Shown in pieces: positions 19,940 to 30,212 of a DNA stretch of 64,000 nt. The DNA comes from JADHLJ01 sp038146985. Its GTDB lineage: Bacteria; Pseudomonadota; Alphaproteobacteria; Thalassobaculales; Thalassobaculaceae. Numbering within the stretch: the stretch's first letter is position 1; each line of letters starts with the position of its first letter. Made by a program: the position numbers and the translations under genes. The stretch lies in the NCBI GenBank assembly GCA_038146985.1, contig JAYQSQ010000018.1:1-64000 (forward strand). Direction: 5' to 3'. The notes under the pieces are model-generated. The model made no database searches. It was not told where the DNA came from and was given only the letters and a program-made list of their open reading frames with translations.

Positions 19940-22060
19940 TCAGGCAGCCGGCGCGCCGAGAACGACGAGACCGTCCACGGCGATCACGCCGTTGCCCTCG
20001 CCGCGTATGATCAACGGATTGATCTCCGCCTCAAGCATCGTCGCGCCGTCGCACGACGCAAGGCGCGACAGTGCGACGATGGCATCGGCGAGGGCGTCCA
20101 GATCACCTTTCGGCAACCCTCGGTAGCCGCGAACCGGAGCAAGGCCCCTGACCTCCTGGGTCATCTCGAAGGCGTCCTCCCGGTCGACCGGCGCCAGGCG
20201 CACCGCCGCGTCACCGTGGATTTCCGCCATGATGCCCCCCACTGCCAAGGTCACAACCGGGCCGACCTCGGCGTCGCGGGTGAAGCCGATCAGCGCCTCG
20301 GCGAGGCCCCGGGTCATTGGTTGCACCGAAATGCCCTCGATTTCGGCTTCCGGATACCTATCGGAAACCGAAGCATGGATGCGCTCGATTGCCGACTCGA
20401 GGGCGGATGCATCCGCGATGTTGAGAATCACGCCGCCGGCTTCGGTCTTGTGCGGCACATCGGCTGAGAGGATCTTGGCCGCGACGGGATAGGCGAGCCC
20501 GGCCGGCACCGACGCACCCGGAGGGATGACGGTTGTTTCGATGGCAGGTATACCGAGCCCGGCCATGATCGCGAGAGAGGCGCGTTCGTCCTGTGCGCCC
20601 GGCAGGAAGCCGGCGGGCAGAATATACGGCGACTGTACGGACCTCGGGCGGGGTGGGCGTCGCTCCAGCAGGGCCCGAACCGCCTCGGCACAGCTTTCGG
20701 CGGTACGAAACCCGGCGATCCCGGCGGCGCCGAGGGCACGCAGGGCCTGATTGGCTTCGGGGACCATGAAGGCGGCAACCGGCGCCGCGCTTTTGTCCAC
20801 ATCGATGATCGGCTGCACTGCGTTCTCGGGCCGGAACTGCGCCGATGAGCCGACGGTGACGACCACGACCGAGAATTCCTCGCAAGTGACGAAAGCCTCC
20901 AGGACAGCCATCATCGCATCGTAGTTCGCGCCGGCCAGGGTCACGTCGGTGAGCTTTCCGGAACCCAGCCTGACGCCCCGTTCGGCGAGCCGCTCCCGCA
21001 CCTTTGCCGAAGCGCCGGCAACCTCGATCCCGTATGCGCCCAGCCGGTCGACGACCATCGCGCCGCCGCCGCCGGTGGTGGTGATCACCGCGACCGGCTT
21101 GTCCCGCCGGATCGCCCGGCCCCTGGTTTCAGCCATCAGCAGGGGTGGTGCCTCGATCAGGGTTTCGAATTGGTCGACTCGCACTATGCCGTGAGCGCGG
21201 AAGAACGCGTCGCTTGCCGCGTCGGAGCCGATCAGCGCGCCGGTATGCGAGACCGCCAGCTCCCGCGCCATTTCGGAGCGGCCCAATTTGTAGACGATGA
21301 CCGGCTTGTCGGCGGCTCGCGCGGCGGCGGCGAAGGCGGCCAGCGCCTCGGGCTTGCGGATGGTTTCCATGAACAGGACGAAGCCGTCGATGCCTGGATC
21401 ATCGACGGCGGCGAGGCCGATATCGCCAACCGTGAGATCCGCCTCATTCCCGACCGAGACGATCGAGGAGAACCCGATGCCCCGAGCCTCGCCGCGTGAG
21501 ATGAGAGTGCCGACGATGCTGCCGCTTTGGGAGATCCCCATCAGCCGGCCGGGCACTAGCCGGTCGATATCCAGCGCGGCATTCACGGTCAGGCCGATCC
21601 CCTCGGCGCAGTTCACCATGCCCATGCTGTTCGGGCCGAGGATGCGGGTGTTCGAGTTCCGGGCGATCTCGGTCAGGCGCTGCTGCCGCGCCTCGCCCTC
21701 CGGCCCGGCCTCGGTAAAGCCGTCGGCGAGGATCGATACGACCGGCACACCCGCGGCGGCGCAGGCTTCGACCGCGCCGATGACGGCGTTGGTGCCGACA
21801 CAGACGTAAGCGTGGTCCGGAACCTCGGGCAGCGCTTCTATGGAGGGCCAGGCCTTGTCACCCTGCACCGTCTCTCGGCCGGGATTGATCGGATAAACCC
21901 GCCCCTGATAGCCGTGTTTCTTCAGATATTTCTGTGCCCTTCCGGCGGTTTTCCCAGGGTCGTCCGAAGCGCCGACAACAGCGACGACGGCGGGCCGGAC
22001 CAAGGCTTCGTAAAAGGACGAACGGGAAGCGGCGGGTTTGAACATACTCTCGGCTTTCAC
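19940..22060 (-). CDS. ADP-forming acyl-CoA synthetase (acetate-CoA ligase family)
   Basis: A 706-residue fusion of CoA-binding (residues about 15-145, VAVVGASDDPGKTAGR), succinyl-CoA ligase-like flavodoxin (with ISQSGSIVGT and the phospho-His region AVSHTGALIGSD), and C-terminal ATP-grasp domain (PVAAKILSADVPHKTEAGGV, LEAEINPLII). These enzymes make acyl-CoA from acid, CoA and ATP with release of ADP. The order matches single-chain NDP-forming ligases. There is no acetyltransferase domain, so it is not Pat. It is downstream of MmgE/PrpD and HAD genes in reverse orientation order, possibly one catabolic operon for an organic acid. Confidence 0.85.
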   Translation of the reverse strand: MKAESMFKPAASRSSFYEALVRPAVVAVVGASDDPGKTAGRAQKYLKKHGYQGRVYPINPGRETVQGDKAWPSIEALPEVPDHAYVCVGTNAVIGAVEACAAAGVPVVSILADGFTEAGPEGEARQQRLTEIARNSNTRILGPNSMGMVNCAEGIGLTVNAALDIDRLVPGRLMGISQSGSIVGTLISRGEARGIGFSSIVSVGNEADLTVGDIGLAAVDDPGIDGFVLFMETIRKPEALAAFAAAARAADKPVIVYKLGRSEMARELAVSHTGALIGSDAASDAFFRAHGIVRVDQFETLIEAPPLLMAETRGRAIRRDKPVAVITTTGGGGAMVVDRLGAYGIEVAGASAKVRERLAERGVRLGSGKLTDVTLAGANYDAMMAVLEAFVTCEEFSVVVVTVGSSAQFRPENAVQPIIDVDKSAAPVAAFMVPEANQALRALGAAGIAGFRTAESCAEAVRALLERRPPRPRSVQSPYILPAGFLPGAQDERASLAIMAGLGIPAIETTVIPPGASVPAGLAYPVAAKILSADVPHKTEAGGVILNIADASALESAIERIHASVSDRYPEAEIEGISVQPMTRGLAEALIGFTRDAEVGPVVTLAVGGIMAEIHGDAAVRLAPVDREDAFEMTQEVRGLAPVRGYRGLPKGDLDALADAIVALSRLASCDGATMLEAEINPLIIRGEGNGVIAVDGLVVLGAPAA

Positions 22061-22128
22061 TCCATGGATCGTTCGGTTCCGTGAACCACGGGTCCGATCG
22101 TCATATCCGGTCTTGGTGTGGCCCGCGC

Positions 22129-23497
22129 CTATTCCGCGGCTTCGGCGTCCGGGCGGCCCAGGTCCGACAGATCCAGGTCGGACATCGCCGTCACGGTCTC
22201 AAGCGACCACAGACGTTCCAGCAGCCGCGCGGCGCCGCGCGTTCCGATCACCGGTACCGCAAGGTCGCGGAACTTATCGGCAATATCATCGTCGGAAAGC
22301 GGGCTGTCAGGATCGCCCCGGCGGGTCGGCGCGAAATGATTGAGAATCCGGCCGTCTTCGGTTTCGATCTCGACCCTCGCGGACCGCGCACCCGGGAACG
22401 CCGCCTGGCAACCCTCGTCGACCTCCACCGAAACCCGCGCCATGACGCGGCGGAGATCCGGATCCGCGATGAGGTCGGCCGTGAAGTCGCGGGTGCGCAA
22501 CGAGCGTCCGGTGCGTAGCGCCAGGGCGGCGCAATAATGCGTGCTGAACTTCGCCTCGTAGGGGGTCTTCGGCGCGGCGTTGCCGCAGATCTCCTTGGTC
22601 TTCTGGTAAGAGCTAACATCAATCCGCACGACGGAAGCGGGCGTGAGGTGATGCGCCTTCCTCAGAGCCAGCACGGCATCAATCGCCGCGTGCAGATGGC
22701 CGCAGGCCGCATGGTTTTCTGGGTCACCCGCGTGATGGTGAAGTCACGCCGAGCCCGGCGGTCGCCGCCTGCCAATCCACATCGGCGCTCATTGCGTTGC
22801 CGAAACCACGCTCGCCTTCCAGGATATCGAGGGCGCCGGTAACGCCCTTGGCCGCCAGCATCGCCGCCAGCAAGCCGCCCTCGGCGGCGCGGCCGGCATG
22901 GATTGGCTTACTCAGCATCGGCACGGAAAGCCTGCTGGAGACCCGCCATGGTGCCGGCGGTGCCGATCGCATGGGCAGCCTGCGCCGCAGTCAGGTTCAG
23001 GATCGTCGACGCTGCCGCCGTCGCGCCGAAGAAGCCGACGGTCGCCGTGGTATGCCACCAGTCGTAATGTGCCGGCACCATCGCGGCGGCGATGCGGTTG
23101 GAGACCTCATAACCGGAAATCACGCCGCGGAGCAGTGTCTGCCCTGATGCTCCCGCCTGTTCCGCCGCGGCGAGGGCCGCGCTGATCACCGGAGAGCCCG
23201 GATGATAGAGGCCGTCGCGGAAAATATCGTCGAACTCCACCGTGTGCGACGCCGCGCCGTTGATCAGCGCCGCCGTCCGCGCCGTAGCGGGATGCCCTGA
23301 TGGCAAAAGGTCGCGACCCCACGTCCGGTATCCTCGGCCAGCGCCTGAGTGATCAGCGAAGCCGGTGCCTCCTGACCTCCGGGAAGGTCGCGGCGAACCA
23401 GTCGATGACGCAGCGCTTGGCATGATGCATCGCTTCGGCAGGCAGGTCCGCCTGGCGCATCCCGGCGGCAAAGGCGGCATAGCGTGGCGATCGTCAT
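22129..23497 (-). pseudogene. MmgE/PrpD-family protein, frameshifted
   Basis: 2-methylcitrate dehydratase-like family, cytosolic. Start 23497 (MTIATL) in frame through TFCHQGIP; then other frames carry TARTAALINGAASHTVEFDDIFRDGLYHPGSP, GYEVSNRIAAAMVP, HAIGTAGTMAGLQQAF, SKPIHAGRAAEGGLLAAMLA and the C-terminus to 22129. At least four indels; one restores QKNHAACGH if an A is added to an A run near 22735. Merged length about 455 residues is normal. Substrate is not predictable in this family. It lies 14 bp after the HAD gene. Confidence 0.8.
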
Positions 23498-23511
23498 ATC
23501 GGATCTCCGCT

Positions 23512-24222
23512 TCAGCAGCCCAACTGATCGGCGAGGTCGTTCATGTCCTTGGTGACATAGTCGAAGTCGTGCTCGGCTTGAAATCGCGATCCTGATTCGG
23601 CCCGTATTCCGTCGGCCGGGCAATGAAGGCGGTGCGCAGGCTGCATTTGGCGGCCGCGAGCAAGTCGCCGTTATGCGCCGCGCACATCAATACCTCGTTC
23701 GGCTCAAGCCCCAGCCATTCAACGCCGGTGAGATACGTCTTCGGCGTGGGTTTATAGGATTGCGCCGGCTCGGCGCCGAGGATGACGTCCCACGGCAGGC
23801 CCGCGTGCTTGGCCATGTTGACCATCAGGGCGACGTTGCCGTTCGACATGGTGCCGATGATGAACTTGGTCTTCAGCCGCGCCAGCCCGCCCGAAGAATC
23901 CGGCCAGCCGTCAAGGCGGTGCCACGCCTTGTTCAAATGAACGCGCTCGGCCTCGGACAGCCCGGTGATTCCCATATCGCCCAGCAGCTCATCGAGATTT
24001 TCACGATGCAAAATATCCAGCCTTACGTATCCCCGCCCTCCGCTGCGCACGCGTTCCATCGCCGGTTGATATTTCGCCCGCCAGGCATCGGCGAAAGACA
24101 GCCAGTCGGTATCGACACCTTTTGGCGCGAGGACGGCCTTGGCTTCGCGCAATGCTGGTCCGCCAGTCGACGACCGTCCCGAAAACATCGAAAACCAAGG
24201 CTTTAATCGTGTTGGAGGACAT
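23512..24222 (-). pseudogene. Type II haloacid dehalogenase-like hydrolase, frameshifted
   Basis: Start 24222 gives LVFDVFGTVVDWRTS with the nucleophile Asp. A short deletion near 24150 shifts the frame, after which the protein is continuous: YVRLDILHRENLDELL, IGTMSNGNVALM (motif II Ser/Asn) and SYKPTPKTYL (motif III Lys), with CAAHNGDLLAA. A second shift near 23575 hides the C-terminus, which ends at 23512. The pattern is that of the L-2-haloacid dehalogenase branch, but members also dephosphorylate. It heads a probable operon with MmgE/PrpD. Confidence 0.8.
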
Positions 24223-24459
24223 GGAGGATTTCCCGATTGCAATGCGCGGCCTCCAGAATAGAACCCCGGCAAGGCCGCGTCATTCTGATTTTCACCCTCA
24301 CGGAACGGCGACCGGCGCCAAAATCAGCGCGCGGAGACCTCTGGGGCTGCAATCCACGCGGATGAGGGACTGAATTTGACAGAACCCCGGAAACTAGTTT
24401 CACCGGTAACGTTCGCTCATAACCCAACGAAGCGAATACGAGCGTAACAGGGAGGCGGT

Positions 24460-25555
24460 GTGGCTGCTCTTTGCGGATCCAGGATCTGAGAACGCAATTC
24501 TCGACCTCATCGGGAATTGTCAAGGCGGTGGATGGGGTTACCTATGATGTGGAAGAAGGCGAGACCGTCGCCGTGGTCGGGAATCCGGCTGCGGCAGTCG
24601 GTGACCGCGCTTTCGATCATGCGTCTGGTCGCCGAGCCCGCCGGAAGATCGTCGACGGAAGATCTTATTCCAAGACAAGAATTTGCTGGATCTGGACATC
24701 GAGGATATGCGGAATATCCGTGGGCGCGACATCGCCATGGTGTTCCAGGAACCGATGACCTCGCTGAACCCGGTGCTGACCATCGGGATGCAGCTGACGG
24801 AAACCCTGCTTCAGCATTTGGACATCACAGAAGAGGCTGCCTATGCCCGGGCCGAGGAATTGCTCGGCCTGGTCGGAATCTCGGATGCGAAACGGCGGCT
24901 GGCCCAATATCCGCACAATCTCAGCGGCGGGATGCGGCAGCGGGTGATGATCGCCATGGCGTTGAGCTGCGAGCCGAAACTGATCATCGCGGACGAGCCG
25001 ACGACCGCCCTGGACGTCACCATTCAGGCGCAGATCCTTGAACTGATGAAAGATCTGACCCGGCGTCTAGGCGTGGCGCTGATCATCATCACCCACAATC
25101 TCGGCGTGGTGGCGCGCTACGCCAACCGGGTGAATGTGATGTATGCCGGCCGGATCATCGAACGGGGCAACGCGATCGAAATTTATCATAACCCCAAGCA
25201 CCCCTATACGCTCGGTCTGCTGCGTTCGGTTCCCCGGCTCGACCAGCCCCGGGGGGAGCGTCTGATCCCGATCAACGGACAGCCGCCGGATCTGACGCGG
25301 CTGGATGACGGCTGCGCTTTCCGGCCACGCTGTTCCTTCGCAACCGAGCGCTGCGCTAAGGAAAAGCCCCTGCTTGAGGATCTGGGCGGCGGACATCTTT
25401 CGGCGTGCTGGGAGAAGGACAAGGTTGGCTTGAACGCGGGAAAGCACGTGAGCGCGGCTGAAATGGAAACTGGCGCTCCGGAGCATCAGCTCGGAGAGGT
25501 GCTGCTGAAGGTATCGGGTCTGAAAAGCATTTCCCGATTACCGAGGGGTTCTTGA
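24460..25555 (+). pseudogene. Oligopeptide-type ABC importer ATPase 1 (OppD-like), Walker A frame-broken
   Basis: The likely start is GTG 24460 behind GGGAGG, with a base missing in the first codons (RIQDLRTQFST follows). The Walker A region near 24580 lost a G and an A, turning GESGCGKS out of frame. From 24683 the frame is clean: MVFQEPMTSLNPV, LSGGMRQRVMIAMAL signature, LIIADEPTTALD Walker B, and the C-terminal Cys motif RCSFATERCAKEKPL. It runs without a stop into ATPase 2. Either the two are fused (as in GsiA/YejF) or a lost base hides a GTGA overlap at 25448. It energises the import system encoded downstream. Confidence 0.8.
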
Positions 25556-26464
25556 TAAAAAGGCCGTCGCTCAGGTAAAGCGGTGGATGGGATCAGTTTC
25601 GAGGTCCGCAAGGGCGAGACCCTCGGTCTTGTCGGCGAGTCCGGCTGCGGCAAGTCGACCACCGGGCGTTGCATTCTCCAGCTCGACCCGCCGACCGATG
25701 GGACGATCGTCTATGACGGCATGGACCTCGCGAAGGTCAGCCGCGCGGAAATGAACAAACTGCGCGAGCGCATCCAGGTCATCTTCCAGGATCCGTTCTC
25801 GTCGCTAAACCCGCGTATGAAGATCGGCGATATCATCGCCGAGCCAATGCATGTCCACGGGATCGAGCCGGATGCGGCCAAACGCCGGGCCCGGGTGGCG
25901 GAACTGCTGACGGTGTGCGGTCTCAACCCCCGTTTTGCCGACCGCTACCCGCATGAGATGAGCGGCGGCCAGAGGCAGCGCGTCGGCATCGCACGGGCGT
26001 TGTCGATGCGCCCGGAGTTCATCATCTGCGATGAAGCGGTTTCAGCGCTTGACGTGTCGATCCAGGCCCAGGTGATCAACCTGCTTGAGGATCTCCGCGA
26101 GCAGTTCAACCTCACCTACCTGTTCATCGCCCATGATTTGAGCGTGGTTCGCCACCTCTGCCACCGGGTTGCGGTGATGTATCTCGGCAAAATCGTCGAG
26201 CTGGCGGAATCCGACGAGCTTTTCGACAATCCGATGCATCCCTACACGCAGGCGCTGCTCTCGGCGGTGCCGGTTCCGGATCCGGAGGTCGAAGCCAAAC
26301 GCGTGCACCAGGTGGTCAAGGGTGAGGTACCGAGCCCGATCAATCCACCGTCGGGGTGCGTATTCCACACTCGCTGCCCGAAGGCGGTAGCGAGTTGTCA
26401 AACCGATGTTCCCGCGCTGCGCGAATTGCGGCCCGGGCATTGGGTCGCCTGCACCGAGGCATAG
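25556..26464 (+). pseudogene. Oligopeptide-type ABC importer ATPase 2 (OppF-like), 5' end frame-broken
   Basis: From 25583 the frame is intact: GESGCGKSTTGR Walker A, IFQDPFSSLNPRM, MSGGQRQRVGIARAL, FICDEAVSALDVSIQAQ and the C-terminal FHTRCPKAVASC. Its true N-terminus lies upstream in the preceding frame (GEVLLKVSGLK, near 25495-25530), separated by three places where an A run appears one base short; repairing these gives VSGLKKHFPITEGFLIKKAVAQVKAVDG. Real start probably GTG 25448 or ATG 25463. Partner of ATPase 1 in an Opp/Dpp importer. Confidence 0.8.
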
Positions 26465-26544
26465 AAAGTGCCGCTGAGAGGCCCCTTCAACACCTAACGA
26501 CCGGGGCCAGGGATTTAAGTGTTAGGGAACAAGGAGGAGACTTC

Positions 26545-28152
26545 ATGAAACATCTCTTGAAAACCATGGCCGCGATCGGCGCGGGCACGGCGATCGGGCT
26601 GGGGGCCATGGGTGCCTCCCTCGCCGCCACGCCCAAGTCCGGCGGCATTCTGGACTTCGTGGTTCCGAGTAACCCGCCGTCCTACGACGCGCATCAGGAA
26701 ACCACCTTCGGCGTCATTCATCCGTTGTCACCGATGTACAGCCTGCTGATCCGCGTCGATCCGGAGAACCCGCAATCCTCGGACTTCGTTTGCGATCTTT
26801 GTGTCGGCAGCGTGCCGGAGCCGACCAATGACGGCAAAACCTACACGTTCGAGATCATTTCCGGCGTCAAGTTCCACGACGGTACGCCGCTGACCGCCCA
26901 TGATGTGGCCGCCAGCTTGAACAAGATCGTCAACCCACCGGAAGGCGTTCCAAGCTCGCGCAAGGCGTTCTTCGTCATGGTCGACTCGATCACCGCGCCG
27001 AATGACGACACGCTGATCATCGAACTGAAGTATCCCTCGGCCGCCTTCATGCCGGCGCTGGCGACGCCCTTCAACTGGATCTATTCCAAGAAGGACCTGG
27101 ATACCCACGGCTATGCCTGGCACAAGACCAATGTGAACGGCACCGGTCCGTTCGTCTTCAAGGGCCATGTCGCCGGCTCGCATATCGAGGGCACGAAGAA
27201 CCCGAACTACCATCACCCTGGAATGCCCTACCTGGATGGCTTCAAGGCGATCATCGCGCCGAAGATGGCGCTCCGCCTGCAGGCTATCCGCGCCGATCAG
27301 GCCGCCATCGAGTTCCGCGGCTTCCCGCCGAAGGCTCGTGATGATCTGGTGAAGGCCCTGGGCAATCAGATTACCGTCCAGGAAAGTGACTGGAACTGCG
27401 GTAACCTGGTGGTCTTCAACGCCAAGAAGCCGCCGTTCGACGACAAGCGTGTGCGTCGGGCCCTGACCCTGGCCATCGACCGCTGGAACGGCTCCAAGTA
27501 TCTCTCGCAGATCGCCATCGTGAAGACCCCGGCGGGTATCGTCTTCCCGGGTCATGAACTGGCGGCGACCAAGGAGGAACTGGAAAAGCTGGCTGGCATG
27601 TGGCCGGACATCGAGAAGTCCCGCGCCGAAGCCAAGCGGCTGCTGAAGGAAGCCGGTCATGAGAACCTGACCTTCGACCTGCATAACCGCGCCGTCGACC
27701 AGCCGTACAAGATCGTCGGCACTTGGCTCATCGACCAATGGGCGAAGATCGGCGTCAAGGTGACCCAGCAGGCGGTTCCGACGGCCCAGTGGTACGACAA
27801 ATTCCGGAAGACCCGGGACTATGACGTCGGCCTCGACGCCAACTGCCAGGCGGTGATCAACCCGGTTGCCGACGTCGCCAAGGTGCTGTGCAGCTCGACG
27901 AACAACTACGCCCAGTGCGAGAATCCCAAGCTGGAAGAGCTGTTCGAGGCGATGAACAAGGAAAGCGATCCGAAGAAGGTCCGCTCCATGATGCGAGAAT
28001 ACGAGAGAATCGTCCTCGACGAGGAAGCGTATATCGGTCACGCCCTGTGGTGGTACAAGATCAACCCGCACCGTTCCTATGTGAAGGGCTGGAAGATCGC
28101 GCCGAGCCATTACCTGAACCAGCAGCTTGATAACGTCTGGCTGGACAAGTAA
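26545..28152 (+). CDS. ABC transporter solute-binding protein, SBP_bac_5 family
   Basis: A 535-residue periplasmic receptor of the peptide/nickel/opine type. Signal peptide residues 1-27 (Lys near the start, then AAIGAGTAIGLGAMGASLAA). Family motifs: YTFEIISGVKFHDGTPLTAHDV and NGTGPFVFKGHV. Strong ribosome site AAGGAGGAGA just before ATG 26545. Two Cys close together (CDLC near residue 85) are unusual. Ligand unknown; neighbours do not include a peptidase. It lies downstream of the ATPases and upstream of the permeases, with a stable hairpin after its stop. Confidence 0.9.
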   Translation: MKHLLKTMAAIGAGTAIGLGAMGASLAATPKSGGILDFVVPSNPPSYDAHQETTFGVIHPLSPMYSLLIRVDPENPQSSDFVCDLCVGSVPEPTNDGKTYTFEIISGVKFHDGTPLTAHDVAASLNKIVNPPEGVPSSRKAFFVMVDSITAPNDDTLIIELKYPSAAFMPALATPFNWIYSKKDLDTHGYAWHKTNVNGTGPFVFKGHVAGSHIEGTKNPNYHHPGMPYLDGFKAIIAPKMALRLQAIRADQAAIEFRGFPPKARDDLVKALGNQITVQESDWNCGNLVVFNAKKPPFDDKRVRRALTLAIDRWNGSKYLSQIAIVKTPAGIVFPGHELAATKEELEKLAGMWPDIEKSRAEAKRLLKEAGHENLTFDLHNRAVDQPYKIVGTWLIDQWAKIGVKVTQQAVPTAQWYDKFRKTRDYDVGLDANCQAVINPVADVAKVLCSSTNNYAQCENPKLEELFEAMNKESDPKKVRSMMREYERIVLDEEAYIGHALWWYKINPHRSYVKGWKIAPSHYLNQQLDNVWLDK

Positions 28153-28174
28153 GGCAGCGTTTCGCCTATCCAAG

Positions 28175-28210
28175 ACCGCCGCCATGGGTTGTTCGGCCCG
28201 TGGCGGCGGT
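28175..28210 (+). other. Stable hairpin after the solute-binding protein gene
   Basis: ACCGCCGCCATGGG (28175-28188) pairs with CCCGTGGCGGCGGT (28197-28210) over 14 positions with one G-U type mismatch and an 8-nt loop. No T run follows, so it probably protects the upstream mRNA and damps downstream expression instead of terminating fully. Confidence 0.6.
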
Positions 28211-28265
28211 GGCGGACCCAGAAGTCTATTGGAATTTGTCAATCTCTCGGGCAAGGCGGTCAAAA

Positions 28266-29237
28266 ATGTACAAATACGTCGTAAACCGCATTCTTTTGAT
28301 GCTTCCAACCCTGCTCGGCGCCGCCGTGCTGGTGTTTATCGTATTGCGTCTTGCTCCCGGCGATGTGTGCGAGATGCGCATGGCTGGGACCGGGCTTTTC
28401 GCCGATCCCGAAGCCATCGCCACCTGTCAGGAAAATCTCGGCCTTAACGACAGCAAGCTCGAACAGTTCGGGCGTTTCATAGGCGGTTACGCCGTCGGGG
28501 ATCTGGGCATTTCCATGTGGACCGCCCGGCCGGTCACCGAGGAAATCGCCATCCGTTTCAAGCTATCCCTTGAATTGGCGATCCTGGCGACGGTGATCTC
28601 GGTCCTGATCGCCATTCCGCTCGGGACAATCTCGGCCGTTAAGCAGAACACGTGGGTTGATTACGCGGTAAGAACCTTTTCCATCGCCGGCATCGCCATG
28701 CCGTCCTTCTGGCTGGGAATTCTTATCATCCTCGGTCTTCTGATCACGACCCAGGCCTGGTTTGGGGCGCCCTGGATGCCGCCCATTCACTACATCCCAC
28801 TAACCGAGGATCCGCTCGGCAACCTGACCCAGCTGTTCTGGCCGGCCCTGGCGACGGGGTACCGCTATGCGGCGGTCTCGACCCGTATGACGCGCTCGGC
28901 GTTGCTGGAGGTTCTCCGCGAGGACTATGTGCGCACCGCCCATGCCAAGGGGCTGGTCGAGAAGCTGATCATCCGGCGTCACGCCCTGAAGAACGCGATG
29001 CTGCCCGTGGTCACGATCATCGGTATCGAGTTTGCGTTCCTGATGGGCGGTCTCGTCGTGACCGAGCAGGTGTTCAACTTGACCGGCATCGGCAAGCTTT
29101 TCGTTGAATCGGTGCTGAACCACGATTTCAACATGACCCAGCAGCTTGTCATGCTGGTCGCGCTGATCTTCATCATCACCAATTTCGTCGTGGATCTGCT
29201 GTACGCTTGGCTTGATCCGCGCATTCGCTACGCGTGA
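28266..29237 (+). CDS. ABC transporter permease 1, DppB/OppB type
   Basis: A 323-residue inner-membrane permease with six predicted helices. N-terminal signature KYVVNRILLMLPTLLGAAVLVFIVLRLAPGD is classic for the family; the EAA-loop YVRTAHAKGLVEKLIIRRHALKNAMLP contacts the ATPases. Starts at ATG 28266, after a weak AGGCGGT. Short gap of 11 bp to the second permease. An extended periplasmic segment (residues 35-75) containing two Cys is present. Confidence 0.9.
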   Translation: MYKYVVNRILLMLPTLLGAAVLVFIVLRLAPGDVCEMRMAGTGLFADPEAIATCQENLGLNDSKLEQFGRFIGGYAVGDLGISMWTARPVTEEIAIRFKLSLELAILATVISVLIAIPLGTISAVKQNTWVDYAVRTFSIAGIAMPSFWLGILIILGLLITTQAWFGAPWMPPIHYIPLTEDPLGNLTQLFWPALATGYRYAAVSTRMTRSALLEVLREDYVRTAHAKGLVEKLIIRRHALKNAMLPVVTIIGIEFAFLMGGLVVTEQVFNLTGIGKLFVESVLNHDFNMTQQLVMLVALIFIITNFVVDLLYAWLDPRIRYA

Positions 29238-29248
29238 GGTGACGAACC

Positions 29249-30145
29249 ATGGCTAGCTTCACTGCCGACGACACAACCATTGAGGCGCCACCGCGCGCCG
29301 GCTTTTCCAAGACCCTGAAGGACTTCGTCCGCAACCAGCCGCTCGGCGCGGCCGGCGGCGTGATCGTGATCGTGATGATCCTGGCGGCGATTTTCGCCGA
29401 TTTCATCACCGTCTACGAACCCGAACAGATCAGCTTCGAGGCGATGCTGGTGCCACCGGAATGGGCTTATCCGCTTGGCACCGACAATTACGGCCGGGAT
29501 ATTCTGACCCGCATCATTTTTGGCGCAAGGACCGCGCTTTTCGTCGGCTTCGTCGCGGCGTTCGTCGGCTCGTTCGTCGGCCTGGTCCTTGGTGTCGCCA
29601 GCGCCTATTTCGGCGGCACCTTCGATCTGATCTTCCAGCGGGTCATGGATGTGTTTCTGGCCTTTCCGCTGATCATTCTGGCGCTCGCCGTCGTCGCTGT
29701 GCTGGGCACCGGGACCGAGAACGTGATCATCGCGATCACCATTCCCTTCATCCCGCAATGCGCGCGGGTGGTGCGTTCCAACGCGTTGGCGATCCGCGAA
29801 ATCCCTTATGTCGACGCGGCGCGGGCTTGCGGCTTCTCGCATCTGCGGATCATCCTCAGGCACATGGTGCCGAACGTCATGGCGCCGTTCCTGATCATGG
29901 TCACCGCCTTTGTCGGCCAGGCGATCCTGCTCGAGGCGTCCCTCTCCTATCTCGGCCTCGGCGTGCAGGAGCCGGTACCGGCCTGGGGGCTGATGCTGCA
30001 GGGCGGGGCGGAGGAATACGCCGAGAGCGCGCCTTGGGTTGCGATCTTCCCGGGTCTCGCCATCACCTTGGCGGTGTTCGCTTTCAACCTCTTCGGCGAC
30101 GCCTTGCGCGACGTGCTGGATCCGAAGCTGCGCTCCGAACGGTAA
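29249..30145 (+). CDS. ABC transporter permease 2, DppC/OppC type
   Basis: A 298-residue inner-membrane permease with N-terminal cytosolic extension (about 30 residues), a helix at about 33-55, the family motif YPLGTDNYGRDILTRIIFGAR, and EAA loop YVDAARACGFSHLRIILRHMVPNVMAP. C-terminal FNLFGDALRDVLDPKL is characteristic. Completes an importer of two ATPases, a receptor and two permeases (24.5-30.1 kb). Confidence 0.9.
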   Translation: MASFTADDTTIEAPPRAGFSKTLKDFVRNQPLGAAGGVIVIVMILAAIFADFITVYEPEQISFEAMLVPPEWAYPLGTDNYGRDILTRIIFGARTALFVGFVAAFVGSFVGLVLGVASAYFGGTFDLIFQRVMDVFLAFPLIILALAVVAVLGTGTENVIIAITIPFIPQCARVVRSNALAIREIPYVDAARACGFSHLRIILRHMVPNVMAPFLIMVTAFVGQAILLEASLSYLGLGVQEPVPAWGLMLQGGAEEYAESAPWVAIFPGLAITLAVFAFNLFGDALRDVLDPKLRSER

Positions 30146-30164
30146 GGCAATCGGGCCCGATCAT

Positions 30165-30206
30165 GGGGCGCGGAACCGCAAGCGTCGGGTCCGCGCCCCG
30201 TTTCGT
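30165..30206 (+). terminator. Rho-independent terminator of the ABC importer operon
   Basis: GGGGCGCGGA (30165-30174) pairs perfectly with TCCGCGCCCC (30190-30199) and is followed by GTTTCGTT. It lies just before the convergent aminotransferase stop at 30213 and so marks the operon end. Confidence 0.75.
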
Positions 30207-30212
30207 TGTGCC

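Noticed and set aside
24378..24383. TTGACA as -35 of the ABC operon
   Set aside because: No acceptable -10 at 16-18 bp downstream.
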